From Planctomycetaceae bacterium (GTDB lineage: Bacteria; Planctomycetota; Planctomycetia; Planctomycetales; Planctomycetaceae), in the NCBI GenBank assembly GCA_020426085.1, contig JAGQQP010000130.1, positions 1-9,118 on the forward strand: a DNA stretch of 9,118 nt. Reading direction: 5' to 3'. Below, in pieces: positions 1-6,200 of this stretch; the stretch's first letter is position 1; each line of letters opens with the position of its first letter. The notes under the pieces were generated by a model. It saw only the letters and a list, made by a program, of their open reading frames with translations, did not search any database and was not told where the DNA came from. The translations under genes were made by a program, and so were the position numbers.

Positions 1-188
1 ACCTTCAATGCAGAATAGCGAACTTCATTGATTTCCAGCTGTGAGAAACTTTGATTCAACGCAACCCGGATTAAATGTGCGGTGCGGATTAATAGATCGA
101 TCTGTTCGACGCTCTCATGATGCTGCAGGGAACGCCAGTCAGCGGGACCAGACATTGAATCGAATTTCGAATTATTTTCCACTTCCAT
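1..188 (-). CDS. Partial MarR-like transcriptional regulator (N-terminus only)
   Basis: An open frame of 62 codons begins with ATG at 188 and runs off the left edge without a stop. A GAAGG ribosome binding site at 198-202 lies 9 bases upstream and supports this start; a second in-frame ATG at codon 12 is possible. The first 25 residues are polar. They are followed by an amphipathic helix (LLIRTAHLIRVALNQ) and then the segment LEINEVRYSALKV. This order resembles the N-terminal dimerisation helix and the start of the winged-helix domain in MarR-family repressors, where a short loop is followed by a helix ending in a 'vL' pair. The DNA-recognition helix lies outside the window, so the family call is an inference. 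The gene is divergent from the sulfatase and could regulate the shared intergenic region. It might instead be an unrelated helical protein. Confidence 0.5.
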   Translation of the reverse strand, partial: MEVENNSKFDSMSGPADWRSLQHHESVEQIDLLIRTAHLIRVALNQSFSQLEINEVRYSALK

Positions 189-440
189 ATATTTCAGCCT
201 TCAACTGATTCTTCCAACCCATTTCCAATAATGAACGCTGCAAACGACGGACAGCGCAAATGCCCTTCTTCATATTTCGGACATGAAGTATTAGTATCTG
301 AAGGAGTTATCGGCATAACCCGCAAAGTTTTACATAAGTAAAAACCGATTTCAGGTTGCACTGCCGCTGAAAAGTCGGAACAATCAATGAGAAGCAGTTA
401 GATTGAATTACTCGAAACCCCATCCGGGAGAACGCTTTAC
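189..440. promoter_or_regulatory. Divergent intergenic region with three short dyads
   Basis: These 252 bases separate the start of the MarR-like gene from the start of the sulfatase, so both promoters should lie here. Three inverted repeats sit within 76 bases. CTTCAT/ATGAAG with a 9-base spacer spans 268-288, GTTAT/ATAAC with a 4-base spacer spans 306-319, and TTTTAC/GTAAAA with a 4-base spacer spans 328-343. Dyads of this size are typical of operators bound by dimeric repressors such as MarR proteins. They are short and AT-rich, however, and could arise by chance. I see no clear -35/-10 pair. Confidence 0.3.
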
Positions 441-1865
441 ATGAAACGATCCGCCCTCGCTCGTCACTCAGCACTCAAATATGCGGCCACCCTGGTTACC
501 CTATTTTCACTTTTGGCCTCAACCCACGGAATTTACGCAGCTCCCAAACCGAATGTCATCGTGATTTACGCCGATGACCTTGGATATGGGGATCTGGCCT
601 GCTTCGGGCACCCGACGATCAAGACTCCTGCCCTGGATCAGATGGCAGCAGAAGGGATGAAATTCACCCAGTTTTACTCGGCTGCGCCGGTGTGCACTCC
701 CAGTCGAGCCGCTTTGATAACGGGTCGCTATCCGATCCGTTCAGGCATGTGCAGCGATAAACGAAGAGTTCTGTTCCCCAATTCCGGCGGGGGAATTCCG
801 GCGAGCGAAGTCACCCTGGCGGAAGCTTTAAAAACAGCCGGTTATCAGACAGCGTGTGTCGGTAAATGGCACCTGGGTCATCTGCCTCAGTTTCTGCCTA
901 CGAGTAACGGTTTCGACAGCTATTTCGGAATTCCTTACTCCAACGACATGGATCGAATCGCGGACCGCAAACTGGGGCGTAGTATCTTCCTGAAACCGGA
1001 AGTCAAATACTGGAACGTCCCCCTGATGCGCGATCAGGAAATCGTCGAACAACCCGCTGATCAAACCACAATTACAAAACGCTATACAGAAGAAACAATC
1101 AAGCTGATTCAACAGCACAAAAAGCAGCCCTTCTTTATCTATCTCGCACACAACATGCCTCACGTGCCTCTCTTTCGTTCCAAAGAGTTTCAGGATCAAA
1201 GCCGTCGCGGATTATACGGCGACGTGATTGAAGAAATTGACTGGAGTGTCGGTCAGATTCTGGAAGAACTCAAAACACAAGGCCTGGACCAGAATACGAT
1301 TGTCTGGTTCTGCAGCGATAATGGTCCCTGGCTGATCTTTAACGAGCAGGGGGGATCAGCTGGTCTATTGCGGGACGGAAAAGGAAGCACCTGGGAAGGG
1401 GGGATGCGTGAACCAACGCTCGCCTGGTGGCCCGGTCATATTCCTTCGGGTTCCGTATCGCAGGAACTGGGTAGCACGATGGACATCTACACCACGTCCA
1501 TCAAGCTGGCGGGAGGGAACGTCCCGACCGACCGGGTGGTGGATGGAGTGGATCTCACACCTGTTTTACTGGAAGGGGGGAACAGCCCCCGCGAAGTCAT
1601 GGCCTACTATCGAGGCACAAAACTGATGGCGTTACGCAAGGGTCCGTGGAAAGCACACTTTATCACGAAACCCGCCTATGGAAACGAGCCATTTCAGGAA
1701 CACAATCCGCCGGTTCTGTATCACCTCGAACATGATCCTTCCGAAAAGTACGACGTGGCCAAAGACCATCCCGATGTCATCAAAGAACTGAAAGCGGCAG
1801 CAGAACAGTTTCAGAAAACAGTAAAACCGGTTCCGTCACAACTGGAAATTCCTCTGCCGAATTAG
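441..1865 (+). CDS. Exported formylglycine-dependent sulfatase (arylsulfatase A-like)
   Basis: This 474-residue protein belongs to the alkaline-phosphatase-fold sulfatases, which hydrolyse sulfate esters on sugars or aryl compounds. Residues 1-34 form a signal peptide (basic start, hydrophobic core, cleavage near YAA), so it should act in the periplasm or outside the cell. The catalytic domain begins at PNVIVIYADDLGYGD, with metal-binding D45 and D46. The sulfatase signature CTPSR is at 85-89, and C85 is the residue converted to formylglycine. GKWHLGH supplies K142 and H144. H237 and H241 lie in LAHNMPH, D293 and N294 in SDNGP, and K314 in RDGKG. The C-terminal region ends with the common LYHLEHDPSEKYD segment. 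Length is normal. A GGGAG site at 426-430 lies 10 bases before the ATG. No partner gene hints at the substrate, which is often a sulfated polysaccharide in planctomycetes. Confidence 0.96.
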   Translation: MKRSALARHSALKYAATLVTLFSLLASTHGIYAAPKPNVIVIYADDLGYGDLACFGHPTIKTPALDQMAAEGMKFTQFYSAAPVCTPSRAALITGRYPIRSGMCSDKRRVLFPNSGGGIPASEVTLAEALKTAGYQTACVGKWHLGHLPQFLPTSNGFDSYFGIPYSNDMDRIADRKLGRSIFLKPEVKYWNVPLMRDQEIVEQPADQTTITKRYTEETIKLIQQHKKQPFFIYLAHNMPHVPLFRSKEFQDQSRRGLYGDVIEEIDWSVGQILEELKTQGLDQNTIVWFCSDNGPWLIFNEQGGSAGLLRDGKGSTWEGGMREPTLAWWPGHIPSGSVSQELGSTMDIYTTSIKLAGGNVPTDRVVDGVDLTPVLLEGGNSPREVMAYYRGTKLMALRKGPWKAHFITKPAYGNEPFQEHNPPVLYHLEHDPSEKYDVAKDHPDVIKELKAAAEQFQKTVKPVPSQLEIPLPN

Positions 1866-1914
1866 CCGGTCACTGGATTCGATGACATACTGATAAAGCA
1901 ATCTGGATTGAGAA

Positions 1915-1972
1915 AAACAGAGCGGGGAACGCTATCATACAATGACAGCATTCTCCCCATGGGGCTCTGTTT
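1915..1972. terminator. Terminator between convergent genes, overlapping a stop codon
   Basis: AAACAGAGC at 1915-1923 pairs exactly with GCTCTGTTT at 1964-1972. Inside these arms GGGG at 1924-1927 can pair with CCCC at 1955-1958, and CCCCATGGGG at 1955-1964 is itself a palindrome. Read on the minus strand, the stem ends in GCTCTG followed by five T residues, as in a factor-independent terminator for the gene ending at 1971. The outer arm overlaps that gene's TAA stop by two bases. On the plus strand the T-run is only three long, so termination of the sulfatase transcript would be weaker. The long interior makes the fold less certain than the other terminators here. Confidence 0.6.
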
Positions 1973-2468
1973 ACCAATAGCAGATGTAGCGGGGGCCTTC
2001 CGGTTCTTCCCTGATGCGAAAATGGACTGCTTTACTGTATTTTTCCTGATCGAAACTGTCCCATTCCGCACAGAAGAGGGGTAATTGAATTGCATCAAAT
2101 CCCGGACGCGGATCAGGCAGACGCATGTACGCATCATGGATCAATGCCATCGCGACCATGATGGGGTGCTTATCAGTATCAGGCTGGGAAAGCAGGAGTT
2201 CCTGAGAGCGGGCTGCGTTCAGACAGTCTTTAAATCGCTTTTCGCGGAGACACTCTGAAGCCATACGTTCGACAAATTTCAGCAGATTATCAATGCCGTG
2301 CTGATTCAGCAGGAAATCTTTACGGCTTTCAAACTGCAGTGCAATTTCAATCTGTTTCTGAAGTTCTTCATCGGTATCACAGGGAATCGGCATGCGGCCG
2401 TAACCATCAGGGACAATGGACTCAATGGCTTTAATTGTCTGCGCCAGATCAGGTGGGTTATGATTCAT
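1971..2468 (-). CDS. Hypothetical protein of 165 residues, unrecognised family
   Basis: I do not recognise this protein. It has no signal peptide and no obvious transmembrane segment, so it is probably cytoplasmic. It looks mostly helical, with charged amphipathic stretches at about 34-50 (DEELQKQIEIALQFESR) and 59-95, a small hydrophobic helix at 103-115 (IMVAMALIHDAYM), then a Pro/Asp-rich turn. An aromatic C-terminal part ends in YICYW. Five cysteines are scattered (30, 73, 82, 133, 163) and form no metal motif. The start is uncertain: the ATG at 2468 was preferred over an in-frame TTG six codons upstream at 2486, because neither has a good ribosome binding site. The reading frame is continuous and is followed by a plausible terminator, which supports a real gene. 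The gene lies downstream of the lipoprotein on the same strand, but a strong terminator separates them. Confidence 0.75.
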   Translation of the reverse strand: MNHNPPDLAQTIKAIESIVPDGYGRMPIPCDTDEELQKQIEIALQFESRKDFLLNQHGIDNLLKFVERMASECLREKRFKDCLNAARSQELLLSQPDTDKHPIMVAMALIHDAYMRLPDPRPGFDAIQLPLFCAEWDSFDQEKYSKAVHFRIREEPEGPRYICYW

Positions 2469-2536
2469 TTTTTGTTTAACTGTCAAAGAGGTTCTGGGAT
2501 TCTTTCGGATACAGGATTCAGATTTACTGCTGGGAG

Positions 2537-2542
2537 ATTATA
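2537..2542 (-). promoter_or_regulatory. Candidate -10 box for the 165-residue hypothetical gene
   Basis: Read on the minus strand this is a perfect TATAAT within a TATATATAAT run, lying 68 bases upstream of the proposed ATG and downstream of the lipoprotein terminator. That is where an independent promoter would be needed. The expected -35 position holds only TGAATC-like sequence, a poor match, and AT-rich runs give TATAAT by chance. Confidence 0.35.
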
Positions 2543-2584
2543 TATAAAAACCGAAAAACGATTCATCCCCGTTTTGAAAATAAA

Positions 2585-2620
2585 AAAGAGCCGATTGAGT
2601 CTGGCCTCAATCGGCTCTTT
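2585..2620 (-). terminator. Strong intrinsic terminator downstream of the lipoprotein gene
   Basis: A perfect 15-bp inverted repeat (AAAGAGCCGATTGAG at 2585-2599 and its complement at 2606-2620) encloses a 6-base loop. On the minus strand the stem runs into six T residues (2587 down to 2582), the classic factor-independent form. It lies 32 bases past the lipoprotein stop codon. It should isolate that transcript from the next minus-strand gene. In the plus direction only three T residues follow. Confidence 0.9.
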
Positions 2621-2652
2621 ATAAATGATCTGTGATCTCACTGCCTGACTGC

Positions 2653-3069
2653 TTATTTCAGGAAGAAGTCATCTGGTCCTTTGTGCGTGTAATAAGGATA
2701 CTGCACAATGCCCAGTGGCTGATTTGGCTGCGGATAAACGGCCGCAGGAGGGACATACTTGTATGTCTGATAGTGCTTCGGGCGTTTATTTTGATGATAG
2801 GTATTTTTATGACCGGATTTCCAGCCACCTGCACCCGGTGGGCAGTACGCACCGCCATGACGATAATGTCCCATCTGCTGGATGGGAGCCTGCTGGCCTG
2901 CATACTGCTGATGCATTGCCTGCTGATACTTCTCCATCATTTCAGCCTGCTGCTGCATCAGGAACTCTCCGTCGGCCGACTGACCCCGAATGACCTGGCT
3001 ATTCGAACATCCCACGCACAATGGTAGAATCAGACAAGCGGCCATCTGACATAAAAAGTGAGGCTTCAT
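2653..3069 (-). CDS. Small Gln/His/Tyr-rich putative lipoprotein
   Basis: This is a 138-residue secreted protein. The ATG at 3069 was chosen because AAAGGAAG at 3073-3080 gives a well-placed ribosome binding site; an in-frame GTG eight codons upstream has none comparable. Residues 1-20 form a hydrophobic signal ending LPLCVGC, so C21 could be lipid-modified. The -3 position is Cys rather than the usual Leu, so this lipobox is atypical. After it, residues 38-66 are very rich in Gln and Met and look helical (MQQQAEMMEKYQQAMHQQ). Residues 67-105 are rich in Gly, His, Tyr and Lys. The tail from 106 is Pro/Tyr-rich, with YPYYTHKGPDDFF near the end. I have an unverified impression that YPYYT-x-GP-type tails recur in small planctomycete secreted proteins. 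There are no catalytic motifs; a cell-envelope structural or binding role is a guess. Confidence 0.82.
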   Translation of the reverse strand: MKPHFLCQMAACLILPLCVGCSNSQVIRGQSADGEFLMQQQAEMMEKYQQAMHQQYAGQQAPIQQMGHYRHGGAYCPPGAGGWKSGHKNTYHQNKRPKHYQTYKYVPPAAVYPQPNQPLGIVQYPYYTHKGPDDFFLK

Positions 3070-3129
3070 TGGCTTCCTTTCCCCCGGTTTCACTGAATTT
3101 GAGCGTGTTTCCGTTCGCGCTCATCATTG

Positions 3130-3144
3130 GGTATAATTGATACC
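3130..3144. promoter_or_regulatory. Operator-like dyad upstream of the lipoprotein gene
   Basis: GGTAT and ATACC form perfect 5-bp arms around AATTG, centred about 68 bases upstream of the lipoprotein ATG. The plus strand also reads TATAAT across the left arm, so the site could instead be part of a promoter. It is short, and the call rests on symmetry alone. Confidence 0.25.
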
Positions 3145-3450
3145 TGCTGAGAATTCTGCGGACACTGACTGGCTTGAAATCGTACAGGATCTGCAAAAGA
3201 CTTAATTCTTTTATCGGCCATTCCGAGTCAAACAATAGTTAAAATCACCAAGAATCGGAAAACCGGCGTAATATTCAAATCTGATCGACCTTGCAGAATC
3301 GTTAAAACCGGGATAGATTATCGGAGTTTCCTACTCTACAAAATCATAACAGTGAAATTAGTTAAAGTGGGCTGTTTTAAAGTTTGCGTTTTTTTCAGGC
3401 AAGACATCGTCTGTGACGAAGTGCTCATATTGCTTTGTTCTTTGCCAACA

Positions 3451-3456
3451 AGGGAG
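3451..3456 (+). promoter_or_regulatory. Ribosome binding site that decides the start of the isomerase-like gene
   Basis: AGGGAG lies 8 bases before GTG at 3465. It is the only good Shine-Dalgarno match near the start of this frame and argues against the TTG at 3435, ten codons upstream, as the initiator. Confidence 0.7.
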
Positions 3457-3464
3457 TGTTCGGC

Positions 3465-4211
3465 GTGTTTGTAGCTGCATCATCACGTTGCTTTTCTGAT
3501 GAATCATTTGAAGTCAGTTGTGAGCGTCTCACAGATCTGGAGTTCGATAAAATCGAAATCTGGATGGATGAGGGGAGCGATCATCTGAAACCATCTGAAG
3601 TCGTCACATCACCGGAAGAGTTTTATTCGCGTTTTCGGGAAACGACCCGGTTGACCCCGATCGCCTTCTGTCTGGAGAACGATATCAAGCCGGCGGAATT
3701 CAAATCCTTGTGCAAAGCGGCCAAGATGTTGCGGATTGCACAGATTACTATCCCGGCAGCTCCACTGGGAACGCCATTCAATACGGAAATTGATCGACTC
3801 AAAGCATTACTGGAAATAGCCAGCCGTGACGGGATTCGACTTTCCATTAAAACAAAAACAGGGCAACTGACCGAAGACCCGCGGACCGCGACAGAACTCT
3901 GTCAGTCTGTGAAAGGTCTGGGACTGACACTTGACCCGAGTTACTATACCTGTGGCCCCTTCAGTAATACTTCTTACGATCTGGTATTTCCGTATGTCTG
4001 CCACATTCATCTGCGTGATTCCACTACCGATCAGATTCAGGTTCCCGTCGGACTGGGAGAAATCGATTACAGTCGCCTGATCAGCATGCTGGAACGTCAG
4101 GACTATCATCAGTTTCTTTCAGTGGAACTCCTCCCGGAACTGTTAAAAGATACCGACCGGGCACTGGAGTTGAGAAAACTGAGAATGCTGCTGGAATCCG
4201 TTGTGATCTGA
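3465..4211 (+). CDS. Sugar phosphate isomerase/epimerase-like TIM-barrel protein, probably altered metal site
   Basis: This 248-residue protein matches the xylose-isomerase-like TIM-barrel family (AP endonuclease 2 fold), which includes hydroxypyruvate isomerase and IolE. A GTG start at 3465 with AGGGAG upstream gives the N-terminus MFVAASSRCF, the form I expect for this family in planctomycetes. The frame stays open to a TTG at 3435. Barrel landmarks follow in order: KIEIW (29-33), HLKPSEV (40-46), LSIKTKTGQL (126-135), LTLDPSYY (154-161), HIHLRD (180-185), GLGEIDY (196-202) and VELLPE (220-225). The family metal ligands are Glu, Asp, His and Glu. Here the matching positions appear to be K129, D157, H180 and E221, and the usual His three residues after the Asp is Y160. 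Catalysis by the usual metal mechanism is therefore doubtful. It seems cytoplasmic and is transcribed alone, ending at a strong terminator. Confidence 0.85.
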   Translation: MFVAASSRCFSDESFEVSCERLTDLEFDKIEIWMDEGSDHLKPSEVVTSPEEFYSRFRETTRLTPIAFCLENDIKPAEFKSLCKAAKMLRIAQITIPAAPLGTPFNTEIDRLKALLEIASRDGIRLSIKTKTGQLTEDPRTATELCQSVKGLGLTLDPSYYTCGPFSNTSYDLVFPYVCHIHLRDSTTDQIQVPVGLGEIDYSRLISMLERQDYHQFLSVELLPELLKDTDRALELRKLRMLLESVVI

Positions 4212-4238
4212 ACTTCTGCCAGTCAGTCTACCATACAG

Positions 4239-4281
4239 AAACAGACAGAGCCTTCCGCATCGCTGAAGGCTCTGTCTGTTT
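4239..4281. terminator. Strong terminator between the isomerase-like and S1 genes, probably bidirectional
   Basis: Two perfect 17-bp arms (4239-4255 and 4265-4281) enclose a 9-base loop. On the plus strand the stem ends in GTTTTATTTTTAT, a T-rich tail suited to intrinsic termination of the isomerase-like gene, whose stop is 27 bases upstream. On the minus strand only three T residues follow the stem, which lies 28 bases after the S1 stop codon. It can serve both convergent transcripts, though less well for S1. Confidence 0.92.
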
Positions 4282-4309
4282 TATTTTTATCTGAAGTGGA
4301 AGAGATCGC

Positions 4310-6019
4310 TTATTTGTAGTCGTTGGGATTACCAAACAGACCGCCACTTCCACCACCGGTTGATTCATCCGCATTTCCACCCAGCAGTGGTCCTTTGCGT
4401 TTGCGTTCGTAAGCAGGCTGCTCTTCAACTGGTTCTTCAGCTGCTTCCGGCTTGTCGATCATTGCTTTAATCGACAGGCTGATCCGCTTGCGGTTTGGAT
4501 CGACTTCCAGAACTTTCGCCGTTGCTTCCTGGCCGGTCGATAAAACTTCTGTCACACGTTTCACGCGACGATGATCCAGTTCACTGATATGAATCAAACC
4601 TTCCAGGCCTGGCTCCAACTCGATGAATGCACCGAAGTCTGTCGTACGGGTGACCTTTCCGGAGACAGTTGATCCGGTGGCATAACGGTCTTCGGCCATT
4701 TTCCAGGGATCCTGCTGCAGTTGTTTCATTCCCAGGCTGATGCGATTCTTTTCTTTATCGATCTTCAGAATTTTCACATTGATCTGCTGATGTTCGCTGA
4801 GAGCATCTTTGGGATGTTTGATCCGGTTCCAGCTGATCTCGCCGATATGCAGGAAGCCGTCAATGCCTCCCAGATCCACGAACGCACCATAATCTTTGAT
4901 GTTCTTCACGACTCCGGTATGTTCCTGACCGATGGCCAGTTTTTCCCACAGCTCTTTCTGAATTTCTTCGCGTTCTGATTCGAGATACTTGCGTCGGCTC
5001 ACAACCAGATTGCGTTTTTTGGGATTCACTTCCGTAATCTGAACCGTCAGTTTCTGACCTACGAAAGGTGCGAGGTCACCCACAAAATACAGGTCGACCT
5101 GACTGGCAGGTAGAAAGCCTCTCAAGCTTCCCACATTGACTTCCAGTCCCCCTTTGTTCGATTTATTGACAACACACTCGACAACCTGACCGGCAGAGAC
5201 CGCATCCCAGTCACCAGATGGTTTATGATGTCCGCGTGGCAGTGAAAGCTGGATTAAACCTTCTGCTTCTTTCACGCTGGTGACTTTGACGTCGACTTCC
5301 TGGCCGATGACAGGTGTTTTCTCGCCGAACTGACGCAGGGGAACAATTCCGGGAACTCCCATTGCTTTGGCACCGAGATCGATAAAGACATCGTCGTTGT
5401 TGATGGATTCGACGATCCCTTTTAACTTATCGCCTTCGCCAATGCCTTCTTCAGCGGCACCCGATTTTGCAGCAGACGCAGCGGGAGCATCTTCTGATTT
5501 GGCTTCGGCAGCAGCTTCTTCATCACTCAGAGTTTTGGGAAGTTCCTTTGCTCCCTGTCCAGATAACGCTGCTGCGAGTTCGGCTTCCAGATCTCCATCC
5601 AAGTCATCGACACCAGGAATGTCAACTGGCTTCGCAGCTTCTGCAATCTGCATCATCGCTGCTTCCTGAAGCTGTTCCTGGGTGGGTTCAACCGCTGGTT
5701 CTGTCTCGCCCTCTTCTGCTTTGGGAGCAGGAGCAGCGCTGGACCCCTTTGCGGGAATGGCTTTGAACTGATTCGGGTCGACCGTAGGCTTCAACTGAAC
5801 TTTGCGTTCCGTTTTTTCCGCTTCCTGTGTTGCGGCTGCTTCTGGTTCCGCAGGTGTTTCGGCCTGGGGAGTTCCAGCAGGAGCTGAAGAGGTCGCCTCA
5901 TTCATGCCGGCATCGGACTCCTGGGGAGTCTCTGCCTGGTCCTGATCGGCTGGTGATTTCGCTTCCAAAGCTTCTTCACTCGTATTAACTTCTTCAGTAG
6001 ATGGTCGTTCTGAACTCAT
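4310..6019 (-). CDS. rpsA: Ribosomal protein S1-like protein with four S1 domains and a long acidic leader
   Basis: This 569-residue RNA-binding protein matches bacterial ribosomal protein S1, which holds mRNA on the 30S subunit. Four S1 (OB-fold) domains lie at about 195-262, 276-343, 362-433 and 449-518. They resemble S1 domains 1 to 4 in order. Domain 2 has GFLPASQVDL and VVSRRKYLESE, domain 3 has DYGAFVDLGGIDGFLHI and the MKQLQQDPW exit, and domain 4 has DFGAFIELEPGLEGLIHISE. Residues 1-190 are low complexity, rich in Glu, Ala and Pro, and probably disordered. The C-terminus is basic and then Gly-rich (KRKGPLLGG, GGGSGG). E. coli S1 is of similar length but has six S1 domains, so domains 5 and 6 are missing here and the length is made up by the leader. 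The ATG at 6019 has only weak upstream purines, as is common for S1 genes. The symbol is by homology. Confidence 0.92.
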   Translation of the reverse strand: MSSERPSTEEVNTSEEALEAKSPADQDQAETPQESDAGMNEATSSAPAGTPQAETPAEPEAAATQEAEKTERKVQLKPTVDPNQFKAIPAKGSSAAPAPKAEEGETEPAVEPTQEQLQEAAMMQIAEAAKPVDIPGVDDLDGDLEAELAAALSGQGAKELPKTLSDEEAAAEAKSEDAPAASAAKSGAAEEGIGEGDKLKGIVESINNDDVFIDLGAKAMGVPGIVPLRQFGEKTPVIGQEVDVKVTSVKEAEGLIQLSLPRGHHKPSGDWDAVSAGQVVECVVNKSNKGGLEVNVGSLRGFLPASQVDLYFVGDLAPFVGQKLTVQITEVNPKKRNLVVSRRKYLESEREEIQKELWEKLAIGQEHTGVVKNIKDYGAFVDLGGIDGFLHIGEISWNRIKHPKDALSEHQQINVKILKIDKEKNRISLGMKQLQQDPWKMAEDRYATGSTVSGKVTRTTDFGAFIELEPGLEGLIHISELDHRRVKRVTEVLSTGQEATAKVLEVDPNRKRISLSIKAMIDKPEAAEEPVEEQPAYERKRKGPLLGGNADESTGGGSGGLFGNPNDYK

Positions 6020-6200
6020 GGGAGATGAACTTTCTCGCCTAATTACTTACTTCAAGATACAGGAATGTTTCACAGGCTCGTCAGGCCAGCTGCAGACAGA
6101 CATCCACCCGACTGCAGTAACTACTTCATTTCAGGCTCGAAAACCTGTCGGACTAATTAAAAGAGTATCACCGCTGCAGCAGACCTGCAATTCGCAGGGC
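6020..6200. promoter_or_regulatory. Leader and presumed promoter region of the S1 gene
   Basis: These 181 bases separate the FGE-like stop codon from the S1 start on the minus strand. They should hold the S1 promoter and 5' leader, since a housekeeping gene would not be expected to depend on the upstream gene. CTGCAG occurs three times (near 6091, 6112 and 6174). I see no convincing -35/-10 pair or autoregulatory stem. Confidence 0.3.
6184..6198 (-). terminator. Weak candidate terminator after the FGE-like gene
   Basis: CCTGC and GCAGG form a perfect 5-bp stem around AATTC, a few bases past the FGE-like stop codon. On the minus strand the nearest T-run (CTCTTTTAATTAG) comes about 20 bases later, further than in a classic intrinsic terminator. 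Read-through into the S1 gene is therefore possible. Confidence 0.25.

Larger units (their letters stand above)
3070..3464. other. 395-base divergent intergenic region
   Basis: This gap separates the starts of the lipoprotein (minus) and the isomerase-like protein (plus). I see no convincing gene in it. It contains a small hairpin, GAGCGTG/CGCGCTC at 3101-3122 with one G-T pair, which would lie in the lipoprotein leader RNA. It also contains a 15-base dyad, GGTAT-AATTG-ATACC, at 3130-3144. From about 3240 to 3400 the sequence is AT-rich, with three similar GTTAAA elements. A weak plus-strand promoter candidate is TTGCAG with TAGATT about 17 bases downstream, near 3292-3320. None of these is strong enough to call alone. 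Confidence 0.35.

Noticed and set aside
828..1199. 123-codon open frame antisense to the sulfatase
   Set aside because: It lies entirely inside the sulfatase coding region, has no recognisable domain, and its cysteine-rich translation looks like a reverse-complement shadow.
2298..3027. Plus-strand open frames opposite the hypothetical and lipoprotein genes (2298-2624, 2632-3027, 2715-2993)
   Set aside because: The minus strand carries the coherent proteins, with a signal peptide, ribosome binding site and correctly oriented terminators. The plus-strand translations show no domain and two cross those signals.
2999..3235. 78-codon minus-strand open frame upstream of and overlapping the lipoprotein start
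   Set aside because: It overlaps the lipoprotein signal peptide in another frame, has no good ribosome binding site and resembles no family. A short leader peptide cannot be excluded.
3240..3375. Three GTTAAA elements that looked like a short direct-repeat array
   Set aside because: Spacing is irregular and similarity is limited to six or seven AT-rich bases, so chance is the better explanation. It is not a CRISPR or iteron array.
5367..5766. Two plus-strand open frames opposite the S1 leader
   Set aside because: They arise because the Ala/Glu/Pro-rich leader gives biased codons whose complement lacks stops; the translations are Ser/Ala or Leu/Gln low complexity.
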